Part shown: in pieces, positions 25,794 through 34,733 of the stretch
How the letters are laid out: every line of letters begins with the position of its first letter
Position numbering within the stretch: position 1 is the stretch's first letter
Assembly (NCBI RefSeq): GCF_041821085.1
Contig: NZ_JBGUAZ010000006.1
Span: forward strand, 173,698-237,697
Source: Natrinema sp. HArc-T2
GTDB taxonomy: Archaea; Halobacteriota; Halobacteria; Halobacteriales; Natrialbaceae
Direction: 5' to 3'
Length of the DNA: 64,000 bases
Made by a program: the position numbers and the translations under genes
Notes under the pieces: model-generated
Database searches by the model: none
What the model was told of the DNA's origin: nothing
Seen by the model: the letters and a program-made list of their open reading frames with translations, nothing else

Positions 25794-27613
25794 AGCTGGT
25801 CCTCCGTCAGTGCGAACTGACCGTTGTCGCCGCCGCTTGGCACCATCGGGTAGACGTTGGCGTCGGGATCGATGTGGACGTCGATCACCGAGGGGCCGTC
25901 GTAGGCGAGTGCCTCTTCGATGGTGTCGGCGACATCGTCGTAGTCGTCGATTCGGAAGCCACAGGCGCCGAAGGCTTCGGCGAGCTTGTCGAACTCGGGC
26001 ATCCAGTTGTAGTCCGAAGCGGCGTGACGACCCTCGAAGAAGGCGTCCTGCCACTGGCGGACCATGCCGATGTACTCGTTGTTGAGCACGGCGACTGTAA
26101 TGTCCAGGTTCTCGCGGACGGCCACGGACAGTCCCTGCAGCGTCATCAGGAACGAGCCGTCGCCGTCGACACAGACGACCTCCTGGTCGTCGTCAGCTGC
26201 CAGTCGCGCGCCGATGGCGGCTGGCAGGCCATAGCCCATCGTCCCGAGACCGTGACTCGAGACCCAGGTTCGCGGTTCGGTGTACGTCCAGTACTGGGCG
26301 GCCCACATCTGGTGTTGGCCGACGCCGGTGGTGACGATCGCCTGATCGCTCGTGGCCTCGTCTAAGGCTTCGACGACGAACTCCGGTTGGACCGGTGCGT
26401 CTTCGGGTGCCTCGTAGGCCATCGAGTAGTCGGATTTCCACTGCTGGCACTGCGCGCGCCACTTCTTGGCTGCCGGCGACTCGTCGACCGCGTCGGCGAG
26501 TTGCTCGACGACGGTTTCGGCGTCGCCGACCAGTGGGTAGTCCGCGTGGATGTTCTTCGAGATCTCGGCGGGGTCGATGTCGACATGGATGACCTCCGCG
26601 TCGGGTGCGAAAGTCTCGATGCCGCCAGTCAGGCGGTCGTCGAAGCGGGTCCCGATCCCGATCAGCGTATCACAGTGGGTGATCGCCATGTTGGCGTAGC
26701 CGGTGCCGTGCATGCCCGCCATCTCGAGGGACAGTTCGTGGTCTTCGGGGAACGCGCCGATGCCGGGCATCGTGGTGATGACCGGAATCTCGTGTTCGAC
26801 GGCGAACTCGCGACAGGCCTCGCTGGCTTCGCCTTTGATGACGCCGCCGCCGAGCAGCATGACGGGACGAGACGCGTTCTCGATCCGATCGGCTGCGGCC
26901 GCGACGATTTCGGGGTCGGCCTGTTCCTGCACGTGGTAGGTGTCGGGCGTCTTCGGTTCGTCGGGCTCGCGGTCGGTCTCGCCGTTGGTGACGTCTTTCG
27001 GGAGGTCGACCAGGGTCGGTCCCGGTCGGCCCTCACTGGCGAGTGCAAACGCCTCGCTAACGTCGCTACCGACGCGATCCGAGTCACTCGCGAAGGTGTT
27101 GTCCTTCGTGATCGGCGTCGTGACGCCGGTAGTGTCGGTCTCCTGGAACGCGTCGTTGCCAACGAAATCCGTCGAGACCTGCCCTGTCAGTGCAAGCAGC
27201 GGGTCCGAGTCCATGTCGGCGTCGGCGATGCCGGTCACGAGGTTCGTCGCGCCCGGCCCCGACGTCGCGAGACAGACGCCCGGCTCGCCCGAGACGATGC
27301 CGTAGGCGTCGGCCGCGTGGGCTGCGCCCTGTTCGTGGGCCATCGTCACGTGACGAATGTCCGAGTCGTAGAGGGCGTCGTAGACGGGCATGATCGCCCC
27401 GCCCTGGACGCCAAAGGCGTACTCGACGCCCGCGTTCTCGAGTGCACGGACGACTGACTCGGCACCCGTCGTGACGGGGTCGGTCGTCTCCTCGGACGCG
27501 GCATCGGTTGCCGTGGTGTCCGCAGTCGCTGCATCCGGTGTGGCGCTGTCGGTGATCTGGTCGTCGTCCTGTTCGTCCTCGGCTGGTGTGACCTTTGCTG
27601 CGCGTTCGCTCAT
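25790..27613 (-). CDS. ilvB: Acetolactate synthase, catalytic large subunit
   Basis: A 607-aa TPP enzyme making acetolactate from pyruvate. After about 48 acidic, low-complexity residues it shows the usual three domains: EYAFGVQGGAIMPVYD and HEQGAAHAADAYG with the catalytic Glu, the FAD/central domain, and the TPP loop GDGSFLMTLQGLSVA. A GGAGGT sequence 5 nt upstream supports the start at 27613. An 18-codon ORF overlaps this start as ATGA. Confidence 0.95.
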   Translation of the reverse strand: MSERAAKVTPAEDEQDDDQITDSATPDAATADTTATDAASEETTDPVTTGAESVVRALENAGVEYAFGVQGGAIMPVYDALYDSDIRHVTMAHEQGAAHAADAYGIVSGEPGVCLATSGPGATNLVTGIADADMDSDPLLALTGQVSTDFVGNDAFQETDTTGVTTPITKDNTFASDSDRVGSDVSEAFALASEGRPGPTLVDLPKDVTNGETDREPDEPKTPDTYHVQEQADPEIVAAAADRIENASRPVMLLGGGVIKGEASEACREFAVEHEIPVITTMPGIGAFPEDHELSLEMAGMHGTGYANMAITHCDTLIGIGTRFDDRLTGGIETFAPDAEVIHVDIDPAEISKNIHADYPLVGDAETVVEQLADAVDESPAAKKWRAQCQQWKSDYSMAYEAPEDAPVQPEFVVEALDEATSDQAIVTTGVGQHQMWAAQYWTYTEPRTWVSSHGLGTMGYGLPAAIGARLAADDDQEVVCVDGDGSFLMTLQGLSVAVRENLDITVAVLNNEYIGMVRQWQDAFFEGRHAASDYNWMPEFDKLAEAFGACGFRIDDYDDVADTIEEALAYDGPSVIDVHIDPDANVYPMVPSGGDNGQFALTEDQL

Positions 27614-27666
27614 CGATTACCTCCCGCCGGTGTGCGGCGATCGGGTGGTGTACGGTAGTGTGTCAT
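27610..27666 (-). CDS. 18-codon upstream ORF coupled to ilvB
   Basis: The minus-strand ATG at 27666 opens an 18-residue frame (MTHYRTPPDRRTPAGGNR). Its TGA overlaps the ilvB ATG as ATGA, and the ilvB Shine-Dalgarno sequence lies within it. It contains no Leu, Ile or Val, so it is not a classical branched-chain attenuator. It could be a coupling leader or chance. Confidence 0.3.
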   Translation of the reverse strand: MTHYRTPPDRRTPAGGNR

Positions 27667-27936
27667 CTGGTGGATTGCTGATCGCTCGGAGAACGATGCG
27701 GATGCCGGTCCGGAGCTGCGAGGTACTGAAGATGGGGCTAGAACGCCCCTACAATACGAATCGGAGCGAGCGCGCTGGTGTCGACTGTGCGAACACGAGC
27801 CGACAGGGAAGCGCGAACCGTCATTACTGGTTACGTAGCTCTCTCGAGGGTGATAATCCTTACGAGTCGCATCAGTTAGCTGGACCGAACGCGATAGCCG
27901 GGGCTCGCGGCTGGTGGCAAACGGGGAGGACATCCC
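27614..27936. other. leuA-ilvB intergenic region, 323 nt
   Basis: Apart from the 18-codon ORF and ribosome site next to ilvB, it holds a TTCGTATTG box near 27753-27761 on the minus strand that may be an ilvB promoter. Nothing else is evident. Confidence 0.4.
27619..27624 (-). promoter_or_regulatory. Ribosome binding site of ilvB (GGAGGT)
   Basis: GGAGGT lies five nt upstream of the ilvB ATG, at good spacing. Strong Shine-Dalgarno sites are uncommon in this window, where most starts appear leaderless. Confidence 0.6.
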
Positions 27937-29170
27937 TCAGACGCGCACCTCCTCTTCCTCGGACTGGCGTTCGACGCCAGCCTCCTTGGCGAAGCGCTCC
28001 AAGACGTCGACCGTGACGCGGCGCTTCTCGGCCCCGTAATCTTTGACGCGGCGGGTGACTGCGCGTACCTGCTCGTCGGTGGGATCGAAGCCACACTCGA
28101 CGAGTCGTTCGCGAACCGAGTGGGTCCCGGTGTGTTTCCCCATGACCAGCTTGCGCTCGGCACCGATCATTTCGGGGGTCATCACGCCGGGTTCGAAGGT
28201 GTCGGAGTTTTCGATGACGCCGGCAGCGTGGATACCGCTTTCGTGGGAGAAGGCGTTGTCGCCGACGACGGGCTTGTTGCCCGGCGTCCCCATGCCGCTT
28301 TTCTCCTCGACGACTTCGGAGAGTTCGGTGATGCGCGTCGTGTCGATCCCCGTATCGGTCTGGTAGAGCGACTCGACGGCCATCACGTACTCCTCGTAGG
28401 CGGCGTTACCGGCGCGTTCGCCGATGGAATTGACTGACACCTGGGCCTGGTCTGCGCCCGCTTCGATGCCGGCCAAGGCGTTCGCGGTGGCCAGCCCGAA
28501 GTCGTCGTGGGCGTGGACGTCGATCCGGGCGTCGGTGTGGGCCAGAACCTTCTCGATCATGGCCTTGAATCGGGTCGGTGTAGCGACGCCGGTGGTGTCG
28601 GGAATGTTGATCCAGTCGGTTCCAGCCTCGGTGACCGCCTCGATGACCTCGATCAGGAACTGTTCGTCGGTTCGCGTCGCATCCATCGGCGAGAACATGC
28701 AGGTTGCGCCCGCCTCGGTGATGCGTTCGACCGACTCGACTGCGCGTTCTACGACCTCCTCACGGGTGGCGTGCATCGAATCCTCGATCTGGACGTCGCT
28801 GGTGGACACGAACGTGTGCACCATCTCGACGCCGGAATCGAGCGCCGCTTCGATGTCCTTGTCGACGACGCGGGCTAAGCCACAGGTCGTCGAACTGGTT
28901 GCCGAAGCGATGTCACGAACGGCCTCGAACTCGGCGTCCGAGTTGACGGGGAATCCGGCCTCGATGACGTGGGTTCCCATCTCGTCCAAGATGGACGCGA
29001 TCTGCCGTTTATCGTCGTAAGAGAACGAAGTGCCGGGCGACTGCTCGCCGTCCCGGAGGGTCGTATCGAAGACACGTGCTGACTCTATTTCGTCAGTGGA
29101 ATCTAACGTGCCCTGGAAGAACTCGACCCCCCTGACTGTTGTCAGAGGATGGGCTGTCTTGTGAAGACAT
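27937..29170 (-). CDS. leuA: 2-isopropylmalate synthase (LeuA) / citramalate synthase family, start region apparently frameshifted
   Basis: The HMGL-like catalytic domain begins FDTTLRDGEQSPGTSF and includes the metal-ligand motif HAHDDFGLATANALAG and SGIHAAGV. It has no C-terminal allosteric domain (about 405 aa in total). It condenses acetyl-CoA with 2-oxoisovalerate (or pyruvate), and the leu context favours LeuA. The conserved frame reaches at least to VEFFQGTLDST near 29130 but has no ATG, GTG or TTG before a TTG at 28989, which lies inside the domain. An ATG at 29170 behind a TATA box is joined in frame only if one G is removed from the G6 run at 29127-29132. Confidence 0.8.
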
Positions 29171-29195
29171 TGTATCTGAATCCCAGGTGCGACGA

Positions 29196-29206
29196 CATAT
29201 ATAAAA
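29196..29206 (-). promoter_or_regulatory. TATA box of the leuA transcript
   Basis: The minus strand reads TTTTATATATG about 31 nt upstream of the ATG at 29170. This supports that ATG as the intended leuA start. Confidence 0.55.
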
Positions 29207-29292
29207 CTACCGCTGTCACCGACGGTGATCGACGATCGATACCATCACAATCGTTTATTGAGTTCCGAAAACCGCACGACAGCGTCGACCTA

Positions 29293-29499
29293 TTATTCGA
29301 CCATATCACCTAATACTGTATAGCGCGAGCCCACCAACCGGAGCACTTCTCGAGCAATGGCCACGAACTCTTCCCCGTTTGGCCCGATCGAACTCGCTCG
29401 AGCGCTCGCGCGCGCTCGCTGATGGACGTTCGGTCGGAATCGGCTGGCGGGGAACGCCAGTACTGTGACGATCGCCTCATCTCGATCGATTGCAGCCAC
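29293..29499 (-). CDS. Possible small protein, 68 aa
   Basis: An open frame with reasonable third-position GC encodes a protein whose C-terminal half (GPNGEEFVAIAREVLRLVG) could form a helix. It is divergent from the ferritin-like gene and lies in the space upstream of leuA. I recognise no family, and the basic middle is unusual for this organism, so it may be spurious. Confidence 0.25.
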   Translation of the reverse strand: MAAIDRDEAIVTVLAFPASRFRPNVHQRARASARASSIGPNGEEFVAIAREVLRLVGSRYTVLGDMVE

Positions 29500-29569
29500 G
29501 AACGTCCATCACGTGACCGCGATTGCTGGCGTTACCCTTCTTATGCCTGGACGTGATAGAAGTGGCCGC

Positions 29570-30025
29570 ATGACAACCGACGAGATCACCGACCTGCTGA
29601 CGAAGGCGTATATCGACGAGCTCGAGACCGTAATGAACTACCGGACGAACGCGATCGTCCTCGACGGGATCCACGCCGAGGAAGTCAAAGAGAGCCTCGA
29701 GGCGGATATCCAAGAGGAACTCGACCACGCGCGGATCCTCGGCGAGCGCCTGAAACAGCTCGACGAGTCCCCGCCGGGCTCGGAGGCGTTCGAGGCCAAC
29801 CAGCACAGCCTCCAGCCGCCCGAAGACACGACTGACGTCCAGTCAGTCATCGAGGGCGTCCTCGAGGCCGAGGAGGCCGCTATCGAGCTTTATGGATCGC
29901 TGATCGAGGCGGCCGACGACGCGAACGATCCCGTCACCGAAGACGTGGCGGTGACGATCCTCGCCGACGAGGAAGCCCACCGCACCGAGTTCCGCGGGTT
30001 CCAGAAAGAGTTCCCGATGAATTGA
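29570..30025 (+). CDS. Ferritin-like / bacterioferritin-type protein
   Basis: A 151-aa four-helix protein with ferritin-like iron ligands placed on four helices: ELETVMNY, EELDHARILGERL, EAEEAAIELYGSLI and ADEEAHRTEFRGF. It probably stores iron or protects against peroxide. The ATG at 29570 was chosen over an open upstream frame since the domain starts there. It is transcribed alone. Confidence 0.85.
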   Translation: MTTDEITDLLTKAYIDELETVMNYRTNAIVLDGIHAEEVKESLEADIQEELDHARILGERLKQLDESPPGSEAFEANQHSLQPPEDTTDVQSVIEGVLEAEEAAIELYGSLIEAADDANDPVTEDVAVTILADEEAHRTEFRGFQKEFPMN

Positions 30026-30190
30026 GACGGTCTGCTGTCACGATGTGCCAGCGGAACCGCGACCACCCTGCGGTCCCAGGCACTGACTGACAGGAGTCCG
30101 TCTGAGCATCCGCGAACGAGCAAAGCGAGTGAGCGTCGCGTAACAGGTTGGGGGCGAACGTTTTTCTCATCGCGGTTCGACGCACCCGGT

Positions 30191-30481
30191 ATGAGCGATT
30201 TCGACCTCGACCTTCGAACCGTCGAGGAACACATCGACGACGAACTCGAGATCGAAGGCAGCATCGTCCTCGGCGTTCTCAATGGGGAGACACCCGCTGA
30301 AGAGTGGCTCGAGGCGATCTCGAAGGGGAACGTGCTCGTCCTCAACGTCGAGGGGAACGTCAACGAACTGGCGTCGGGGTTCGCACGCGACGTCAGGGAA
30401 TCGGGCGGGAACCTCGTTCACTTCCGTGGCTTTCTGCTCGTGACGCCACCGGGTGTAGACGTGAGTACAGACCGGCTCTAA
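30191..30481 (+). CDS. Small conserved haloarchaeal protein, probably DUF5779
   Basis: A 96-aa alpha/beta protein with the core EGSIVLGVLNGETPAEEWLE and LVLNVEGNVNELASGFARDV, ending LVTPPGVDVSTDRL. From memory it matches DUF5779. The alternating strands and helices suggest a small Rossmann-like or cytidylyltransferase-like unit, but no function is assigned. Confidence 0.75.
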   Translation: MSDFDLDLRTVEEHIDDELEIEGSIVLGVLNGETPAEEWLEAISKGNVLVLNVEGNVNELASGFARDVRESGGNLVHFRGFLLVTPPGVDVSTDRL

Positions 30482-30492
30482 TCGCGGTGGGA

Positions 30493-30939
30493 TTAGCGGG
30501 TCGCCTCGAGTTCGTCGAACAGCGAACACACACGGCGCTCGATCTCGTCACGGATCGTCGCGACCGCTGCCGGTGATTTCCCGTCCGGGTCCTCGAGAGC
30601 CCAGTCGCGGTTCTCGCCAGCCCAACTGGCCGGGCAGACGTCGGAAGCTGAACAGCCCATCGTGATGACGTAGTCGCTCGCCTGAAGGTCCTCGAACGTG
30701 ACCTCTCGTGGCGTCCGATCGGCGATGTCGATGTCTGTGTCGGCCATCGTGTCGACGACCTCGTCGTGGACGTGGTCGGCGGGTCGCGTGCCGCCGGTGA
30801 TGAGGTCGATTTCGTCGGCGAGGTCGCGCGCCTCGAGTTCCTGCTGAGCGAACGCGTAGGCCATCTGTGACCGGCCTGCGTTCTGGACACAGACGAAGGC
30901 GATACGAGTCGAGTCGGTGGAATCGGTGTGTGAAGTCAT
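30493..30939 (-). CDS. arsC: Arsenate reductase, low-molecular-weight phosphatase type
   Basis: A 148-aa LMW-PTP fold protein with the active-site loop CVQNAGRSQ near the N-terminus and further Cys residues (CSASDVCPASW) that can take part in the disulfide cascade. It reduces arsenate to arsenite for export by the neighbouring Acr3. It is the last gene of arsR-acr3-arsC on the minus strand, 6 nt after acr3. Confidence 0.9.
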   Translation of the reverse strand: MTSHTDSTDSTRIAFVCVQNAGRSQMAYAFAQQELEARDLADEIDLITGGTRPADHVHDEVVDTMADTDIDIADRTPREVTFEDLQASDYVITMGCSASDVCPASWAGENRDWALEDPDGKSPAAVATIRDEIERRVCSLFDELEATR

Positions 30940-30945
30940 TAGGTA

Positions 30946-32112
30946 TCAGTCGTCATCAGGGGTCGATTTTGGGGATGATGGCTCGAGGCGGCCAGTGGTG
31001 GCACCACTCCAGTCGAAGCGCCGCTGGAAGTACAGCGCGACGTTGACCAGCGCGAGCAGGACGGGGACCTCGATCAGTGGGCCGACGACAGTCGTGAAGG
31101 CGACGCCGGAGCCGACGCCGAAGACCGCGACCGCGACCGCGATCGCGAGCTCGAAGTTGTTCGAGGCGGCGGTAAAGCCGATCGCGGTCGTCGTCGAGTA
31201 ATCCGCACCGATTCCTCTGCCCATCCCGAAGCTCACGAGGAACATGACGACGAAGTAGATCGTCAGCGGGACGGCGATCAGGAGGACGTCACCGGGCGAG
31301 GCGACGATGGCCTCTCCCTGGGTCGCGAACATCACGATGACGGTAAACAGGAGCGCGACCAGCGTCACGGGATCGATTTTCGGGACGAACTCCTCGTCGT
31401 ACCACGCCTCGCCTTTGGTTCGCGTGCCGACGTACCGAGTGAGGAAGCCGCCGGCGAAGGGAATACCGAGGAAGATGACGATCGCCCTGAACACCTGTGT
31501 TGGCGTCACGTTGAACGTCTCGATGCCAGCGACGAGCGTCTCCATGCCAAGGAGTGGCGGGAGAAACAGGCCGAAGAACCAGACGTAGACGCCGTAGGTG
31601 ACGATCTGGAAGAGACTGTTGAAGGCGACCAGCCCGGTGACGTACTCGGTCGAGCCGTCGGCGAGTTCGTTCCAGACGAGCACCATCGCGATACACCGGG
31701 CCATCCCGATGAAGACGAGTCCGAGGAAGTACTCCGGGCGCGCGGGAAGCCCGGGAACGAGTCCGCTGAAGAAGACGACCGCGAGCCCGAACATCAGCGT
31801 CGGGCCGATGAGCCAGTTTTGAACGAGGCTCAATCCGAGCACGCGCCAGTTGCGAAAGACGGTCGGGAGTCGCGAGTAGTCCGCTTTCGCCAGTGGCGGA
31901 TACATCATCGCGATCAGGCCGATCTGGACGAGGTGGAAGTCTTGAATCGGCTGCGTGACCGACGGCGCGACGAAACCGAGTCCCACGCCGATGGCCATCG
32001 CGCCGAAAATCCAGACGGTGAGGTACTTATCGAGGAAGTCCATCGACCGCGGGTCACCACAGCTCTCGCAGCCACAGTTTGGTCCGTGTTCGTGTCCGTC
32101 GGCGTTACTCAT
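30946..32112 (-). CDS. acr3: Arsenite efflux transporter, ACR3 family
   Basis: A 388-aa permease with ten predicted helices. It carries the Acr3 signatures GMARCIAMVLVWNELADG (with the conserved transport Cys) and AASNNFELAIAVAVAVFG. It exports arsenite. An unusual N-terminal cytoplasmic Cys-rich segment (NCGCESCG) precedes the first helix. The start overlaps the arsR stop by 8 nt. Confidence 0.93.
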   Translation of the reverse strand: MSNADGHEHGPNCGCESCGDPRSMDFLDKYLTVWIFGAMAIGVGLGFVAPSVTQPIQDFHLVQIGLIAMMYPPLAKADYSRLPTVFRNWRVLGLSLVQNWLIGPTLMFGLAVVFFSGLVPGLPARPEYFLGLVFIGMARCIAMVLVWNELADGSTEYVTGLVAFNSLFQIVTYGVYVWFFGLFLPPLLGMETLVAGIETFNVTPTQVFRAIVIFLGIPFAGGFLTRYVGTRTKGEAWYDEEFVPKIDPVTLVALLFTVIVMFATQGEAIVASPGDVLLIAVPLTIYFVVMFLVSFGMGRGIGADYSTTTAIGFTAASNNFELAIAVAVAVFGVGSGVAFTTVVGPLIEVPVLLALVNVALYFQRRFDWSGATTGRLEPSSPKSTPDDD

Positions 32113-32503
32113 TCGTGAACACTCCGTCCAACAGCGTCAGGATCGCAACCGCGCCGTTCGAGGCACGATACTTCCGCCAGCGACCGTCCTTCCGGCGTGT
32201 CACCAGCCCGGCCTCGATTAGCTCCGAGAGTGCGTGACTGATGGCACTCTCGCTCGTATCGATCATCGCATTCAGTTCACAGACACAGAGTTCACCGTCG
32301 GCGGCGACGAGCAGCCGAACGAGCTTGTACCGTGTTTCGTTCGCAAGCGCTGCCAGCACGTCGAGATCCGAGTCGATCCGCTCGGTCGAGAGCACCGCTT
32401 CGAGCGTATCGAGTTCGTCGAGTCGCTGATCGACGTCCTCGGGACGACAGTCCTCGAGTTCGTCCTCGAGGTATCGCTGGAGTCGTTGTGTCGCTGTTGC
32501 CAT
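32105..32503 (-). CDS. arsR: ArsR-family transcriptional regulator of the ars operon
   Basis: A 132-aa winged-helix protein. It has an N-terminal helical segment, LAALANETRYKLVRLL, the metal-site-like ELCVCELN, and the recognition helix ESAISHALSELIEAGLV. It probably represses arsR-acr3-arsC until arsenite binds. The ATG at 32503 was preferred to an upstream GTG-type start. It is divergent from the RidA gene, so the shared spacer is the likely operator region. Confidence 0.88.
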   Translation of the reverse strand: MATATQRLQRYLEDELEDCRPEDVDQRLDELDTLEAVLSTERIDSDLDVLAALANETRYKLVRLLVAADGELCVCELNAMIDTSESAISHALSELIEAGLVTRRKDGRWRKYRASNGAVAILTLLDGVFTNE

Positions 32504-32643
32504 CACCCTCAATTGAGAGTCTTTTCAATTAACAGTTCCGACCGGAAGTCATCAGTGTCAGTCCGATCGCCGTTTGCGATTGCGTAACAGACTTGCACGT
32601 GGCCCCCAACACTCCTATATGTGAGCGGTTCCTCAATTAGGAT

Positions 32644-33066
32644 GTGCAACAGTCGAACATCAATCAGCAACAGTTGTCGTCTCGTGCAAGCGTCTCGAGT
32701 CGCAAACAGCGTGCCGGGACGGCGTTTACCGGCGGCTACGGCACGAAGGCTGGGAGTTCTGATCTCCTGTTTCTGGAGGGGCAACTCCCGGCTGAGGACG
32801 GCGTGGTCGACGGCGATCAGCCAGCGGCGGAACAGATGAACCGCGCGCTCTCGAACCTCGAGACGGCACTCGAAGAACAGGGCCGAACGCTCGACGACGT
32901 GCTCAAGATGACGGTGTATCTCACCGACCTCGAGCAGTACGACGCGGTCAACGAGGTCTATCGTGAGGCATTCGGCGAGCAGCTCCCAGCGCGCGCCGTC
33001 GTCGGTGTTTCGGAGTTACTTGGCGGTGCCAGCGTTCAGCTCGACGCGGTTGCGGCGATCGAGTAA
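32644..33066 (+). CDS. RidA/YjgF-family protein
   Basis: A 140-aa protein of the reactive-imine deaminase family with LLFLEGQLPAEDG, AALEEQGRTLDDVLKMTVYLTDL and a C-terminal VQLDAVAAIE. The usual SQA(V/T) motif at the N-terminus is replaced by a longer Ser/Gln-rich segment, so catalytic activity is doubtful. The start appears to be the GTG at 32644, with CCTATATG about 30 nt upstream. It diverges from the ars operon. Confidence 0.82.
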   Translation: MQQSNINQQQLSSRASVSSRKQRAGTAFTGGYGTKAGSSDLLFLEGQLPAEDGVVDGDQPAAEQMNRALSNLETALEEQGRTLDDVLKMTVYLTDLEQYDAVNEVYREAFGEQLPARAVVGVSELLGGASVQLDAVAAIE

Positions 33067-33409
33067 GGGTTTTGTTCTTGAATGTTTCTCGTGAGATAGC
33101 TGAATGCTATCCGAGAAACAGTGTATCGAAGTAAGTCACCCGTGTAGACGGTGTTGATACCCACATCGATATTTCTCGATTCAATCGAAGCTCGACTCGA
33201 GTCCAGTCGCACCCGGTCTGAACCCGATTGATTCAGATATATGCTTGCATTCATCGGACGTATCACCTCTTATTCTCTCGAATAAGCCTGATATCCACAA
33301 TATTTTGTCTTTTCCGAACTGGTAATACACCCCGGCTCGAGGATCAACGCTGAGCAAGGCCCGCTCGAACAGATCGGGTTTTATCGAAACGTACTAATAC
33401 CGGACCGGA
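33067..33409. other. AT-richer intergenic region, about 340 nt
   Basis: Several TATA-like stretches occur, and a TTTATCGA half-site at 33380-33387 matches the operator box further on. No gene is supported in this interval. Confidence 0.4.
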
Positions 33410-33428
33410 CTTTATCGATATGTATGGC
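33410..33428 (+). promoter_or_regulatory. Promoter/operator box copy 1 (TATCGATA palindrome)
   Basis: The 19-bp sequence CTTTATCGATATGTATGGC is identical to one at 35004-35022. It contains the palindrome TATCGATA and overlaps the ATG of a micro-ORF. A TATA-like TACTAATACC lies about 25-30 nt upstream of that ATG. It is a plausible operator of the ArsR-type repressor encoded at 35099. Confidence 0.6.
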
Positions 33429-33537
33429 AGATCCAATGGTCGACAAGACCGTGGATGCGCAGGCTGGAACAGGTTTGACGGCAGATGACTCCCAGATTTG
33501 GAGCGTCGAAATCGAAAAAACCGGAGGCAACCGATGA
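33424..33537 (+). CDS. Micro-ORF (37 aa) leading the thioredoxin-like/permease operon
   Basis: The ATG at 33424 is at leaderless distance from its promoter, and the TGA overlaps the next ATG (ATGA) with GGAGG placed ahead of it. The peptide starts MADPMVDKTVDAQAGTG. It shares Met-Ala, Lys8, Ala12, Ala14, Gly15 and Gly17 with the micro-ORF at 35018. The role is unknown: a translated leader or a small effector. Confidence 0.5.
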   Translation: MADPMVDKTVDAQAGTGLTADDSQIWSVEIEKTGGNR

Positions 33538-33776
33538 AAATCATCGTTTATGGACCGGGCGATTGCAGCAACTGCTCGCGGCTCAAAGAGAAAGCCCAGA
33601 ACGTCGTCGACGAAAACGGATTCGACGCCGACGTAGAGAAAGAAGGGGACATGGCGAAGCTGGCAGAGAAAGGCATCATGTCCACGCCTGGCTTCGAGAT
33701 CGACGGCGAAATGGTCTTCAGCGGGTCGAATCCGCCTGAAGACCAGTTACAGGAGCTCATCGAGGAACGGTTGTAA
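33534..33776 (+). CDS. Thioredoxin-like redox-active disulfide protein
   Basis: An 80-aa glutaredoxin/thioredoxin-fold protein with the CxxC site in GDCSNCSRL and the cis-Pro region MSTPGFEIDGEMV, typical of the small archaeal MTH895-type redox proteins. The ATG at 33534 is preceded by GGAGG and overlaps the micro-ORF stop. It lies 6 nt upstream of the ArsP-like permease, a common pairing that suggests the redox protein serves the permease. Confidence 0.85.
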   Translation: MKIIVYGPGDCSNCSRLKEKAQNVVDENGFDADVEKEGDMAKLAEKGIMSTPGFEIDGEMVFSGSNPPEDQLQELIEERL

Positions 33777-33782
33777 GAAACT

Positions 33783-34712
33783 ATGGTTTTTCAACAGATA
33801 GCCACGTACGTAGTCGATGCTCTCGGACTCACGGGGTCGCTGAGAGCGGCGGCTCATTTCTGGATCTACGACACGCTGAAAATCCTCTCGATACTCATCG
33901 TCGTGATTTTCGGCGTGACGTACCTCCGAACGTACTTTCCACCGGAGAAGATCAGGGACTATCTCGAAGGGAAGCGAGCAATAACGGGGTACGCACTCGC
34001 TGCGTTGCTCGGAATCGTCTCCCCGTTTTGCTCCTGTTCGACGATCCCGATATTCCTCGGTATGGTCGGTGCGGGAATCCCGTTCGGGATCACGATTACG
34101 TTCCTCGCCGTCTCACCGATGATCAACGAGGCTGCGCTCGTCGTGTTGCCGGGCGTCGTCGGATTCAAACTGACAGCACTGTATGCGGTGAGCGGAATCG
34201 TGATCGGGATGTCCAGCGGCTACACCCTCAATAAACTGGGTTTCGACAGATACATCGAGGAGTTCAATTTCGGCGACTCGGATGTCGAAATCGATGAACC
34301 CTCGAGAAGAGAGCGTGCCAGAGAGGCGTACGTCGAGGCAAAAGACATCATCGTCGAAATCGTGCCATACGTTATCGTCGGCGTCGGAGCGGGTGCAGCT
34401 ATCCACGGCTACCTGCCCGGCGAACTGGTAACACAGTATCTGTCGGGACCGCTCGGCGTCTTCGGCGCGGTCGCCGTCGGCGTCCCAATGTATACCGACA
34501 TCCTCGGCGTCATACCGGTCGTCGAATCGCTGATCGGAAAAGGACTGCCGGTTGGGACGGGTCTGGCGTTCATGATGTCGGTCGCCGCACTCTCGTTCCC
34601 GCAGTTCATGATCCTGAACAAAGTGATGAAGAAGGAACTGATCGCGGCATATGCGACCACACTGGCGGCAGGTATCTTGACCATTGGCTTGCTCTTCAAT
34701 CTACTACTCTAA
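33783..34712 (+). CDS. ArsP-type permease (PF03773 family)
   Basis: A 309-aa membrane protein with eight or more helices and the family hallmark GIVSPFCSCSTIPIFLGMVGAG, plus the second-repeat sequence AVGVPMYTDILGV. Family members export trivalent organoarsenicals, though many are unassigned. It is co-transcribed with the redox protein and close to an arsR-acr3-arsC operon, which supports a role in metalloid export. Confidence 0.85.
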   Translation: MVFQQIATYVVDALGLTGSLRAAAHFWIYDTLKILSILIVVIFGVTYLRTYFPPEKIRDYLEGKRAITGYALAALLGIVSPFCSCSTIPIFLGMVGAGIPFGITITFLAVSPMINEAALVVLPGVVGFKLTALYAVSGIVIGMSSGYTLNKLGFDRYIEEFNFGDSDVEIDEPSRRERAREAYVEAKDIIVEIVPYVIVGVGAGAAIHGYLPGELVTQYLSGPLGVFGAVAVGVPMYTDILGVIPVVESLIGKGLPVGTGLAFMMSVAALSFPQFMILNKVMKKELIAAYATTLAAGILTIGLLFNLLL

Positions 34713-34733
34713 ATTCGCAGGTGGCTGTTCACA

